A stretch of DNA of 22,342 bases, from the IMG/VR virus record IMGVR_UViG_3300044655_000950, positions 1-22,342 of that record, one strand, 5' to 3'. This DNA comes from a virus. Position numbers and translations under genes: made by a program. The notes beneath the pieces were generated by a model, which searched no databases, was not told where the DNA came from, and saw nothing but the letters and a program-made list of their open reading frames with translations. Shown piece by piece: positions 16,592 through 22,267 of the stretch (positions are counted from its first letter, which is position 1; every line of letters begins with the position of its first letter).

Positions 16592-17206
16592 TTATGGGTT
16601 TATGCGTTGGGGCATTATTAGTGTGAGTAGCTGGCCTTGTTCGGTGGTGGTTGTGTAGATGACTGGTTTGGTGGGTGCTTGCCATGTGGCCATGATTAGC
16701 GGCGTGTCTTTGGTTAGTTTTTTGTGTGCTTTGGTTATGCGTTCGAGGTAGTCGGCATTAAATCCGGTTGGCTCGTGGGGTGTTGTGGCGGGTGTTGTTG
16801 TTTGTAGTAGTTGTTTTGTGTTGGGGTGTTCGGCGTTTATTGTTTGGCCGTTGTAGCTGCCGATCGTGGTTTGGCCGCTTGTGGCTGTTAGTTGCCAATA
16901 GTGGCCGTCGCTGGTGAGTGTGGCTGTGGTGGTTGCTTTTCCGGCGGCTTTGTTCAGGTTTTTTAGTGCTGTGGTTAGTTCTCTGGCGTCGATGAGTGCC
17001 GGCTGGCCGGTGGTGATCGGTTCGGCCGGTGTCCATTGTGCGAGTGTGTAGCTGTCTGTTGCTGTGATTGTTTCGGCGGTGATATAGATACCGGTGAGAC
17101 AGTATCTTGTCCGGTCTGTGCTTGCGTGTAGTGCTACGGCTTCGACGATTTTGGTTAGATCGTTTAGGCCGGTGCTGGTTGTGTGTGTGGTTGTTTTGGT
17201 GTTCAT
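16592..17206 (-). CDS. dnaN-like: DnaN-like DNA sliding clamp, shortened two-domain form
   Basis: The 204-residue protein matches the second and third domains of bacterial beta clamps. TRYCLTGIYI (33-42) and TATDSYTLAQ (48-57) correspond to the 'RPVLTGVLFE...VATDSYRLA' block of domain 2. GFNADYLERI (148-157), PTKPVIY (178-184) and LTLIMPQRI (194-202) correspond to the C-terminal 'FNPKYLLDAL...PALI...YLLMPVRL' block. A canonical clamp has about 370 residues in three domains, so domain 1 is absent; the length is like the two-domain clamps of T4 type. It should tether a polymerase to DNA. The start at 17206 gives an ATGA overlap with the preceding gene and removes a low-complexity extension. The sequence is unusually Thr-rich. 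A polymerase was not found in the window. Confidence 0.78.
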   Translation of the reverse strand: MNTKTTTHTTSTGLNDLTKIVEAVALHASTDRTRYCLTGIYITAETITATDSYTLAQWTPAEPITTGQPALIDARELTTALKNLNKAAGKATTTATLTSDGHYWQLTATSGQTTIGSYNGQTINAEHPNTKQLLQTTTPATTPHEPTGFNADYLERITKAHKKLTKDTPLIMATWQAPTKPVIYTTTTEQGQLLTLIMPQRINP

Positions 17207-17394
17207 TGGTTGTTTTCCGTTTCTGTGTGGTTGGTGTTTTGTAGTGTTGTTTCGTTTAGTTTTATCTGTTGGCGTATCCATACGAGGCAACGATCAGCCC
17301 ATTGTTTAGCTTCGTCGGTTGACCATTGATCTGGTTCGTTTAGGTAGTCGATTAGGCCGGTTATCTCGTCGTAAAGGTTATATGTTTTGGGCAT
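17203..17394 (-). CDS. Hypothetical 63-aa protein
   Basis: The product starts MPKTYNLYDEITGLIDYLNE and is a small acidic helical protein (WSTDEAKQWADRCLVWIRQQ) with a hydrophilic Asn/Thr tail. AAAGGA upstream gives a good start. It is joined to the clamp gene by an ATGA overlap. No family recognised; helical size would suit a partner or regulator of replication proteins, which is only a guess from context. Confidence 0.6.
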   Translation of the reverse strand: MPKTYNLYDEITGLIDYLNEPDQWSTDEAKQWADRCLVWIRQQIKLNETTLQNTNHTETENNQ

Positions 17395-17398
17395 TGGT

Positions 17399-17536
17399 TT
17401 ATCCTTTTTGGTTGTGTTTGTTTGTTGGGTGGTTGTTGCGGCTGCGTTGCTCTCGGCTGGCCGAGATATATAGCGGGATAGTCATTGCTGCGAGACATAG
17501 TGCTGCGCTGAGTAGTGCGCCGGTGATCTCGTTCAT
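17399..17536 (-). CDS. Small single-pass membrane protein (45 aa)
   Basis: MNEITGALLSAALCLAAMTI carries one hydrophobic helix (residues about 5-25) followed by a basic, hydrophilic tail (REQRSRNNHPTNKHNQKG), suggesting N-out/C-in insertion. Size and topology would fit a holin-like or other small membrane effector, but nothing specific shows this. The start at 17536 overlaps the 136-aa gene by ATGA and discards an arginine-rich upstream frame. Confidence 0.6.
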   Translation of the reverse strand: MNEITGALLSAALCLAAMTIPLYISASREQRSRNNHPTNKHNQKG

Positions 17537-17943
17537 TGTGCTATCTCGTCGAGGTAGGCAGATAAGTTTGGGTAGGTGTTGCGGGTTGTGGCCTGATCTC
17601 TGCCGTCGTAGGTTGTGATGGCTATGACTTGGCCGTCGTTGCTGTCTCGTGTGATCTCGCAATGAGGGCCGCCGCAAGTTCTTAGCATTTCTATGCGGGT
17701 TTGTTCTCGGTTATCTGTGCGCAAGATTTTGAACTCAAGAATAGTTTCGTTGATCCATTGCGTTATTGCTTCGTATGGTTCGCCGGTGTTCTCAAACTCT
17801 AATTCGGCGTAGGCTTCGGCTAGTCGTTCGTCGTCGTCGTCAGTTCTGACGGCTTCGCAGTCGAGTAAGTTTTCAAGTGCGTCTAGTTCGCATTGAATAG
17901 ACCGGCAATAATCTAGAGCCGTGTTCGTGGTTGCTGTGTTCAT
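17533..17943 (-). CDS. Hypothetical acidic protein (136 aa)
   Basis: The acidic, largely helical N-terminal half (ALDYCRSIQCELDALENLLD, then TDDDDERLAEAYAELEFE) is followed by a beta-rich C-terminal half around LRTCGGPHCEI and VIAITTYDGR. The GGPxC with two nearby cysteines might bind metal, but no family is recognised. It is the first gene after the promoter at 17997-18025, so it heads the operon that includes the sliding clamp. The ribosome binding site (GGGAG) is 12 bases from the ATG, somewhat far. Confidence 0.65.
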   Translation of the reverse strand: MNTATTNTALDYCRSIQCELDALENLLDCEAVRTDDDDERLAEAYAELEFENTGEPYEAITQWINETILEFKILRTDNREQTRIEMLRTCGGPHCEITRDSNDGQVIAITTYDGRDQATTRNTYPNLSAYLDEIAQ

Positions 17944-17969
17944 ATATTTAACGCTCTCCCAAGCGTGGC

Positions 17970-17988
17970 GGCCATTGGTTTAATGGCC
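17970..17988 (-). promoter_or_regulatory. 5'-terminal stem-loop of the clamp operon leader
   Basis: GGCCATT/AATGGCC, a perfect 7-bp stem with a five-base loop, begins about two bases after the predicted transcription start. There is no U-run, so it is not a terminator. Its placement matches the stem-loops at the two other strong promoters in the window, suggesting a shared mRNA-stabilising leader. Confidence 0.6.
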
Positions 17989-17996
17989 TATTAGAG

Positions 17997-18025
17997 ACTA
18001 TAGGGCAAAAATTAGAGTGTGTCAA
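17997..18025 (-). promoter_or_regulatory. Near-consensus sigma70 promoter for the clamp operon
   Basis: TTGACA (18020-18025), exactly 17 bp, TATAGT (17997-18002) on the minus strand. The predicted start is near 17990. The -35 box lies in the last codons of the 63-aa gene that ends at 18012, the -10 box lies just beyond it. It drives the 136-aa, membrane, 63-aa and clamp genes. Confidence 0.82.
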
Positions 18026-18203
18026 GTTTTGTCTGTAATTCTTTTAGAGTAAAGGCGACTAGTTCGGCAGTTGGTATTGCCGGCGGGAATAGTGGCCGGA
18101 TTACGCCGAGTCCGGCGGCGTATTGTTTAGCGTCGTCGAGTGTTGCGAAGCTGCCAAAGATCACGAGGCCGGCGGCGGTGTTTATTTCTACTAGGTAGGC
18201 CAT
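18012..18203 (-). CDS. Hypothetical 63-aa protein
   Basis: MAYLVEINTAAGLVIFGSFA has an alternating beta pattern followed by a helix (TLDDAKQYAAGLG) and a C-terminal helix (TAELVAFTLKELQTKLDTL). This looks like a small folded alpha/beta protein. The frame is well supported by composition, but no ribosome binding site precedes the ATG. The promoter -35 for the next operon is embedded in its 3' end. Function unknown. Confidence 0.5.
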   Translation of the reverse strand: MAYLVEINTAAGLVIFGSFATLDDAKQYAAGLGVIRPLFPPAIPTAELVAFTLKELQTKLDTL

Positions 18204-18335
18204 GCATAGATCGAGGAGTGTTTGCCGGTTTTGTGTAAAGGTTTTGCGGCAAGTTTTTTTGAGATCACGCCGGCCACCAACTAGCGCAAAGTTTTGTGCG
18301 AGTGTGGCAGCCGGCGGTGTTGGTGGCGTTGGTGG

Positions 18336-18509
18336 CTATTGTTGCTGTTGGTGGCGGTGTGCTCGCCAAGCTAGGTGTGTGAACGGATACACGCACACGG
18401 CGCGGATCAGCCAGTCGAGGCCGGTGCTGTCGTTGCCGGTGAACAATGCGATCACAAATAGGATCAGGCACGTTGTTGTGAACGCGTCGGTAGTGTTAGT
18501 GCGGATCAT
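18336..18509 (-). CDS. Small membrane protein (57 aa)
   Basis: Starting MIRTNTTDAFTTTCLILFVI, the product has a hydrophobic segment at residues about 11-24, a short polar loop (GNDSTG) and a second weaker one at about 32-46, ending in a His/Gln tail. Two short helices with a tight turn suggest a membrane hairpin; a holin-like or superinfection role is possible but unproven. The start at 18509 forms a TAATG overlap with the 66-aa gene. About 130 bases after its stop contain no gene I can support. Confidence 0.6.
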   Translation of the reverse strand: MIRTNTTDAFTTTCLILFVIALFTGNDSTGLDWLIRAVCVYPFTHLAWRAHRHQQQQ

Positions 18510-18709
18510 TACAGAAACTCTCCGTCTTCTTCGGTGGTGATATCCCAAACACCTATCTTTTCGGTGTCGATACCGTGATGGTTTAGTAGCTGTTGTTGTG
18601 CGTATTGTTCGGCGTGTTCTTCGTCTGGTGCTTGAACACAAGTAGTTAATGTGAAGTGGTCTCCGGTGAACTTTACTGTATATAGATATTCTGTCTGTGT
18701 TCTACTCAT
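18509..18709 (-). CDS. Hypothetical acidic protein (66 aa)
   Basis: MSRTQTEYLYTVKFTGDHFT forms beta strands, followed by a helix rich in Glu/Ala/Gln (DEEHAEQYAQQQLLNHHG) and a terminal strand (KIGVWDITTEEDG). This beta-alpha-beta layout resembles small phage proteins of unknown role. ATGA overlap with the 76-aa gene; its ribosome binding site is the repeated GGAGACAAC element. Confidence 0.65.
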   Translation of the reverse strand: MSRTQTEYLYTVKFTGDHFTLTTCVQAPDEEHAEQYAQQQLLNHHGIDTEKIGVWDITTEEDGEFL

Positions 18710-18936
18710 TGGTTGTCTCCTTTGTTTAGTTGTTTTAGTGCCATATATAGTTTGCCGGCGATGTCGTCGTCATTGTCATTGTATTTACCGTCGCCTAAAT
18801 AAGCTGTTTCCCATTGGCCGGTTTCGGTGTCGTAAACGGTTTCGTTGTTTAAGAACTTGGTTTCTGCGTCGGTGTCGATATCCCATTCGCCGGTATCGGT
18901 ATCGTAAGAGACAATGAAGTAGTGGTTTTTACTCAT
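18706..18936 (-). CDS. Hypothetical acidic protein (76 aa)
   Basis: A very acidic protein with repeated 'DTxTGxWxxD/xA' blocks: YDTDTGEWDIDTD and YDTETGQWETAYL. The repeat suggests internal duplication of a short beta hairpin. The end reads LKQLNKGDNQ, nearly identical to the end of the 51-aa protein at 19464-19619; the same bases act as ribosome binding site for the next gene. Strong negative charge could mean DNA mimicry, which is speculative. Confidence 0.65.
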   Translation of the reverse strand: MSKNHYFIVSYDTDTGEWDIDTDAETKFLNNETVYDTETGQWETAYLGDGKYNDNDDDIAGKLYMALKQLNKGDNQ

Positions 18937-19238
18937 CGGCCTATCTCCCGCATATATTCTGACGGCGTTAATGCTTGCGCAAGATCAGGGGTTGTGCCGT
19001 AGCTGTGAGACCACTCCGCATAATTGATACCGTAGCCGTTGCGTTCGCTGTCGGTCATTGTTTCCCATACGCCTATCTCGTCGTCGCCCCATTGGGATAC
19101 GTCGATGATGACTAGCCGTTTAGCGTCGCCATACGTGCCGGTATCGGTGTCGATCCATAGTGCGGGCGGGTAGTAGTCGTTCATTGTGTCTTGCGGTATG
19201 GCCGCAAGGTATTCGTTCACGTGTCTAAGCGTTGTCAT
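18933..19238 (-). CDS. Hypothetical protein (101 aa)
   Basis: MTTLRHVNEYLAAIPQDTMN opens the protein, followed by DTDTGTYGDAKRLVIIDVSQ and WGDDEIGVWETMTDSERNGY. The 'IGVWE/D' word also occurs in the 66-aa protein, hinting at related small folds. GGAGACAAA seven bases upstream supports the start at 19238, which overlaps the previous gene by 14 bases. No function recognised. Confidence 0.65.
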   Translation of the reverse strand: MTTLRHVNEYLAAIPQDTMNDYYPPALWIDTDTGTYGDAKRLVIIDVSQWGDDEIGVWETMTDSERNGYGINYAEWSHSYGTTPDLAQALTPSEYMREIGR

Positions 19239-19464
19239 TGTTTGTCTCCGTATCTAATGTCTCAATAGCTACCCAACGAATATCGCCCCACCAATCGAGA
19301 TTATCTAATGCCTTTGTCGTAGCGGCGGCGATCTCTGCCCATTGGCCGTCGTTAATGTCGCGGTTAAGGTTCATCGCAACGTGGTCGCGATCCCAATACG
19401 CGACGATGATCTCGTCGTCGGGATCGTATTCTTTAAGTTGTTCGATTAGATATTTAACTCGCAT
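19225..19464 (-). CDS. Hypothetical protein of the 'MRVKxLIExLKEYDPDxE' type (79 aa)
   Basis: The N-terminus MRVKYLIEQLKEYDPDDEII is a motif found in many small phage proteins of unknown role, where a helix is followed by a DPDDEI turn and a beta strand (VAYWDRDHV). The rest carries acidic and aromatic residues (LDWWGDIRWVAIETLD). TAATG overlap with the 51-aa gene and a well-placed AAGGGAG ribosome binding site. Confidence 0.72.
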   Translation of the reverse strand: MRVKYLIEQLKEYDPDDEIIVAYWDRDHVAMNLNRDINDGQWAEIAAATTKALDNLDWWGDIRWVAIETLDTETNNDNA

Positions 19465-19619
19465 TAGTTGTCTCCCTTGTTTAGTTGTTTAATCTCGCGG
19501 TTGAATTGGCGGATCGCCTCACGCCGGCAGTAGCCATAGTATTGGCGTTGTATTAGGTGGCCGGTGTTATCGGTGGCCGCTATAGACCAGCCAGCTTCGC
19601 GGTTGCGTTCGATAATCAT
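19464..19619 (-). CDS. Hypothetical small basic protein (51 aa)
   Basis: MIIERNREAGWSIAATDNTG is followed by a basic helix (YCRREAIRQFNREIKQ) and the tail LNKGDN. The ATG at 19619 forms a TAATG overlap with the 126-aa gene and is preferred over upstream frame extensions. Fold and size resemble small beta-beta-alpha phage proteins. The C-terminal coding sequence doubles as the ribosome binding site of the next gene. Confidence 0.6.
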   Translation of the reverse strand: MIIERNREAGWSIAATDNTGHLIQRQYYGYCRREAIRQFNREIKQLNKGDN

Positions 19620-19999
19620 TACGCTATTTCCCATTCTGGAATATATACCGGTTTTACAGTAAATGATCTGCCGGTAGGTACGTCGTGGTGTGATAGGCAG
19701 CAATAAAGTGTGTCGCTATCTACCGAATAACGCAAACTCCAATCGCCGCGAATAGTTATGGCTCGCAATAATTCTTCGGTGGTTTTGACCGTAAAGTTTC
19801 CGGACACGTTGTAATTCCATAACGGTAGGCCGTCGATAAAGAAGTCTCCGTTAGTGATATCTAGTAGGTGTTTTGTGTTTTCGTCAAAGTCTGCGAGTAC
19901 CTCGTACCAGCAACCGTAGCAATCGTCTATGTATTCGCCGTTTTCGCCGGTACAGGTACAGTTGTTAGTTATTTGGTATTCTTGTTTAGTTGTATCCAT
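19619..19999 (-). CDS. Hypothetical protein with N-terminal cysteine cluster (126 aa)
   Basis: Residues about 12-32 hold four cysteines in NCTCTGENGEYIDDCYGCW, i.e. C-x-C...C-x2-C, which could bind zinc. The remainder is an alpha/beta domain (GDFFIDGLPLWNYN, then TTEELLRAITIRGDWSLRYS) with a second CC pair. The family is unknown to me. It is the first gene behind the promoter at 20044-20072, with GGGAG well placed before the ATG. Confidence 0.68.
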   Translation of the reverse strand: MDTTKQEYQITNNCTCTGENGEYIDDCYGCWYEVLADFDENTKHLLDITNGDFFIDGLPLWNYNVSGNFTVKTTEELLRAITIRGDWSLRYSVDSDTLYCCLSHHDVPTGRSFTVKPVYIPEWEIA

Positions 20000-20020
20000 G
20001 TCTAGACTCCCATCTAGTAG

Positions 20021-20035
20021 CCCTATCAGGTAGGG
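20021..20035 (-). promoter_or_regulatory. 5'-terminal stem-loop of the mid-early operon
   Basis: CCCTA/TAGGG with a five-base loop lies at about +2 to +17 of the transcript predicted from the promoter at 20044-20072. No U-run follows. Similar in place, though not sequence, to the leaders at 2209-2226 and 17970-17988. Confidence 0.5.
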
Positions 20036-20043
20036 ATATTTAG

Positions 20044-20072
20044 AGTGTAGGGCAGCCGGCGAGCGATGTCAA
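20044..20072 (-). promoter_or_regulatory. Near-consensus sigma70 promoter of the mid-early operon
   Basis: TTGACA (20067-20072), a 17-bp spacer and TACACT (20044-20049) on the minus strand, with predicted start near 20037. It begins immediately after the TAG of the 43-aa gene and drives the run of small genes from 19999 to about 18012. GCCCTA before and CTCTAA around the -10 region are shared with the promoter at 17997-18025. Confidence 0.82.
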
Positions 20073-20073
20073 A

Positions 20074-20205
20074 CTATTTTTTATATTTTTTTTGCCACGT
20101 TTCAATGATCGTTGCGAGCTGTAGATCGGTGTATGCGGCGAGCGGTGTGTCGTCGTTGCGCAACGGTTCTTTAATGTCGTCGAACAATGACGGTTGATCG
20201 TTCAC
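20074..20205 (-). CDS. Small hypothetical protein with GTG start (43 aa)
   Basis: Reading from a GTG at 20205, the frame encodes VNDQPSLFDDIKEPLRNDDT, a helix LQLATIIETWQ and a lysine tail ending YKK. The GTG overlaps the stop of the preceding gene as GTGA, exactly like its neighbours' ATGA junctions, and the frame ends just before the next promoter. The SLFDD opening is common in small phage proteins. Function unknown. Confidence 0.6.
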   Translation of the reverse strand: MNDQPSLFDDIKEPLRNDDTPLAAYTDLQLATIIETWQKKYKK

Positions 20206-20510
20206 GTTGCTTGCCAAACTCGGATCGGCCTTGCGTGGCACTCCGGTCTTTTCGATTGTCGGTAGCGGTCAGTAGGTGTGATGAGGCCGGCGCGGTGTGC
20301 GGCGATCATTAACGCGCCAAGTGCGCGTGGTTCGTGTGGTGTTGGTAGCGACGTTTCGGATAGTTGTTGCCAAATGTCGTCGGTTGTGAAGTCGAAGGTG
20401 TTGGTGGCGATTTGTTTGATGATGAGCATTGTTTGTGCTGCCCAAGTTGGGTTGGTGTTGGTGGCGACTTGTGTGATTGCTTTGTCGCGGGCTTCGGTAG
20501 CGGTGTTCAT
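20202..20510 (-). CDS. Hypothetical winged-helix-like protein (102 aa)
   Basis: From MNTATEARDKAITQVATNTN the protein is helical. It includes FDFTTDDIWQQL and a segment PHEPRALGALMIAAHRAGLI followed by RPECHARPIRVWQA. The 'RALGALMxxAxxAGxIxPT...RPECHxRPIxVW' pattern is a recurrent family in actinophages, with the layout of a winged helix (helix-turn-helix plus beta wing), so DNA binding or a replication accessory is plausible but not shown. The start at 20510 gives an ATGA overlap with the upstream gene. Confidence 0.72.
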   Translation of the reverse strand: MNTATEARDKAITQVATNTNPTWAAQTMLIIKQIATNTFDFTTDDIWQQLSETSLPTPHEPRALGALMIAAHRAGLITPTDRYRQSKRPECHARPIRVWQAT

Positions 20511-20743
20511 TGTTCCCATCCCAGGTTGTTTGCTCGCCATGTTGACGGCGTGTGGTTTGCTTCAACTGCTTGTTTCATTTCAGGGTCTTCGTAGAGTCTG
20601 ACGATGTGAATACATGGATCGTTGCCGTTGAATAGTTCTTCGTCTTCGAAGATTGTTGTTGGTAGTGCGTCGTGTATTTCGCAGACCGGTGGGCCGCACC
20701 ATCCTTGTTTGTATCCGTGTTGTATCCATTCGTCGAATGTCAT
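20507..20743 (-). CDS. Hypothetical protein of the 'GWCGPPVCxxHDxxP' family (78 aa)
   Basis: MTFDEWIQHGYKQGWCGPPV, then CEIHDALPT, then DPCIHIVRLYEDPEMKQAVE and ANHTPSTWRANN. This order is a small family common in actinophages. Three cysteines and two histidines (CGPPVCxxH and PCIH) suggest a metal site. Function unknown. ATGA overlaps on both sides (20740-20743 and 20507-20510) tie it to the zinc-ribbon and winged-helix-like genes. Confidence 0.8.
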   Translation of the reverse strand: MTFDEWIQHGYKQGWCGPPVCEIHDALPTTIFEDEELFNGNDPCIHIVRLYEDPEMKQAVEANHTPSTWRANNLGWEQ

Positions 20744-20877
20744 TTGGTTTTGCCTTTGGTGGTCATGGTTTGTGTTTGGTGGTTGTTTGCGCAGGTCGGT
20801 GGTTCAGACAGTTTTATGTAGGTGGTGACTGTGTTGCCGCATGTAGGGCAAAGCCATTCGTGTTTGATCCCCTTCAT
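20740..20877 (-). CDS. Small zinc-ribbon-like protein (45 aa)
   Basis: The frame reads MKGIKHEWLCPTCGNTVTTY followed by IKLSEPPTCANN, a knuckle CPTC plus a later cysteine and a histidine, as in zinc ribbons. The 'CPxCGxxVTxxxxLSEPPTC' pattern recurs in short actinophage proteins. It ends in an ATGA overlap with the next gene and starts six bases after the 87-aa gene's stop. No clear ribosome binding site, so reinitiation is likely. Confidence 0.72.
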   Translation of the reverse strand: MKGIKHEWLCPTCGNTVTTYIKLSEPPTCANNHQTQTMTTKGKTK

Positions 20878-20883
20878 CGCAAG

Positions 20884-21147
20884 TTAGAACGGTTCTTCGT
20901 CAGCCAGGTTCACCGGTGCTGCTGCTGGTTTTGGTGCCGGTTTTGTTTTGCTGACGTTCACGGTGCCTGCCGGTGTAAGTGACCATAGTTCTGCGTCATC
21001 AAACTTGGCGACACGTTTGCCGAGGATCACAGTCTTTGTGTCACCGGCTTTCGTTGTGACTTCGACTTCCATGTTTGGTTCGCCTGCGAACTCTTTGATG
21101 CGCACACCCCATGAGTCGTCTTTAAGTTTGTAGAATGATGCTGACAT
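20884..21147 (-). CDS. Small protein with SSB-like acidic C-terminal tip (87 aa)
   Basis: The N-terminal domain (MSASFYKLKDDSWGVRIKEF, then MEVEVTTKAGDTKTVILGKR) looks like a five-strand beta fold with the 'YKLxDxSWGVR...VTTKxGxTKTV' pattern seen in actinobacterial phage proteins. A Pro/Ala/Lys linker follows (KTKPAPKPAAAPVN), then ADEEPF. A flexible linker ending in acidic residues plus Pro-Phe is the hallmark of bacterial single-stranded-DNA-binding proteins, where it recruits replication partners. Whether this protein binds DNA is inference: it is shorter than SSB (about 110 residues for the OB fold alone). AAAGGCGG precedes the ATG. Confidence 0.75.
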   Translation of the reverse strand: MSASFYKLKDDSWGVRIKEFAGEPNMEVEVTTKAGDTKTVILGKRVAKFDDAELWSLTPAGTVNVSKTKPAPKPAAAPVNLADEEPF

Positions 21148-21194
21148 AAATGTTCCGCCTTTAAGATAGTTTTTTAGTGGGTTAATTATTTGGA

Positions 21195-21431
21195 TCAGAG
21201 TTCTGCACCCTGGGCCATAGCTATTCTCATCCGTTCAACCATCTGTTTGTAGGTTGATAGTTCTCTGTTGAGATCAATGGATGCCTGAATTGTTATGTTC
21301 AAGTCTTTTACTAGTTGTTCGTTTTGTTGTTTTAGTTCGTCGCGTTCTTCACGTACACGATCTAAACTGTTTTGCAGGTCGTTGCATCGGGCATCCCACA
21401 TCGCCATTTCTGCTGCCAATGTATCTGTCAT
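21195..21431 (-). CDS. Hypothetical coiled-coil protein (78 aa)
   Basis: Almost the entire sequence is a predicted coiled coil: LQNSLDRVREERDELKQQNE and QLVKDLNITIQASIDLNREL. ATGA overlap with the WhiB-like gene (21428-21431). It probably dimerises; no function can be given. Confidence 0.68.
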   Translation of the reverse strand: MTDTLAAEMAMWDARCNDLQNSLDRVREERDELKQQNEQLVKDLNITIQASIDLNRELSTYKQMVERMRIAMAQGAEL

Positions 21432-21712
21432 GATTCCATCTTAGCCTTATATTTGCGGGCGTACAAGGTTCTTTCGCGTTCTTTAGGTGATCGGCCACCC
21501 CACACGCCGTACATGACTTCGTTGTTTAACGCCCAATCGAGGCAGCGTTGTTTGACGGGGCAATCGGAACAAAACTTTTTGGCTTCCAATGTTAAGTGCC
21601 GTTGGCCTTGTTCTGGGAACCATGTGATGCCGTCTTCCATGTGGCATTTTGCGTGGTCCATCCACCGGTTGTCTTTGTCGTGGAGTTTGAATGAGGTTAA
21701 TAGTTCTCCCAT
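21428..21712 (-). CDS. whiB-like: WhiB-like iron-sulfur regulator
   Basis: From MGELLTSFKLHDKDNRWMDH, the 94-residue protein has the four cysteines of WhiB proteins: Cys23 (AKCHM), then Cys48-x2-Cys51-x5-Cys57 (CSDCPVKQRC). The WhiB turn GVWGG (69-73) and a basic C-terminal tail (RSPKERERTLYARKYKAK) follow. WhiB proteins hold a [4Fe-4S] cluster and bind the primary sigma factor SigA to change transcription. The ATG at 21712 lies four bases after the lysozyme stop, with GGAAAG as ribosome binding site; the longer frame start inside the lysozyme gene is less likely. The presence of WhiB points to an actinobacterial host. Confidence 0.9.
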   Translation of the reverse strand: MGELLTSFKLHDKDNRWMDHAKCHMEDGITWFPEQGQRHLTLEAKKFCSDCPVKQRCLDWALNNEVMYGVWGGRSPKERERTLYARKYKAKMES

Positions 21713-21716
21713 AGCG

Positions 21717-22232
21717 TCACTTTCCCCAGGGGGTGAACCCGTTTCCGTTGGTTTTTTCGGCGTAGTCATAGAGGGCTTTAGCCGCGACAAGGTTCAGGTA
21801 AGGATCGAATAGGTCTTTACAGTAGTTGATTTTGCCTAATGTTTGCAAGTATCCGTTCGGATACCAGCGTGTAGGCAGGCACCAGGATCGGTCATTGATT
21901 TGGGTTAAGCCGATGTCGGTTGATTTGTCGGCGTTCAAAGTGGTGTTGTGCGCATGGTTTAGGCATCGTGATTCGCGGTGCAGGATGCTGTCAAGGGTGG
22001 GTAGCTGCTCGATGGTCCAACCGGCTTTGATGGCTGTATCCCACCATTGGGGGCATAGGGCTTTAGGTTTGGGTACAGCTTCAGAGTCACGCCAGACGCG
22101 TTGTGTTGCGTTCTGTGCGACGATAACCGTCGGTGCTGTGTTCACCACAGGGGGTGCTTCGGCGAGGCTTGTGACACCCCCAACTGTGAAACTTACCGTG
22201 AGTACGGCAAATAGCCGTGATAGTGCATCCAT
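21717..22232 (-). CDS. Secreted lysozyme/SLT-like muralytic protein (171 aa)
   Basis: An N-terminal hydrophobic segment (residues about 5-24: SRLFAVLTVSFTVGGV) ending in an AEA-type cleavage site suggests a signal peptide. The lysozyme-like domain has a probable catalytic Glu87 in HRES, an STDIGLTQIN motif (104-113) and the terminal NGFTPWGK typical of transglycosylases of the SLT/goose-lysozyme class. Four cysteines (60, 90, 118, 138) could form two disulfides outside the cell. It would hydrolyse peptidoglycan glycan strands, as endolysin or as a virion/host-wall factor. AAGGGAG upstream is a good ribosome binding site. It sits directly before the WhiB-like gene. Confidence 0.85.
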   Translation of the reverse strand: MDALSRLFAVLTVSFTVGGVTSLAEAPPVVNTAPTVIVAQNATQRVWRDSEAVPKPKALCPQWWDTAIKAGWTIEQLPTLDSILHRESRCLNHAHNTTLNADKSTDIGLTQINDRSWCLPTRWYPNGYLQTLGKINYCKDLFDPYLNLVAAKALYDYAEKTNGNGFTPWGK

Positions 22233-22267
22233 TTTGTTCTCCCTTTATTGTAGTTGATTCGGTTAAA

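Noticed and set aside
18204-18335. 25-codon GTG frame between the 57-aa and 63-aa genes
   Set aside because: It overlaps the next gene's start, has no ribosome binding site and its sequence is unconvincing.
21826-22257. 143-codon plus-strand frame
   Set aside because: Antisense to the lysozyme gene, whose motifs are clear.
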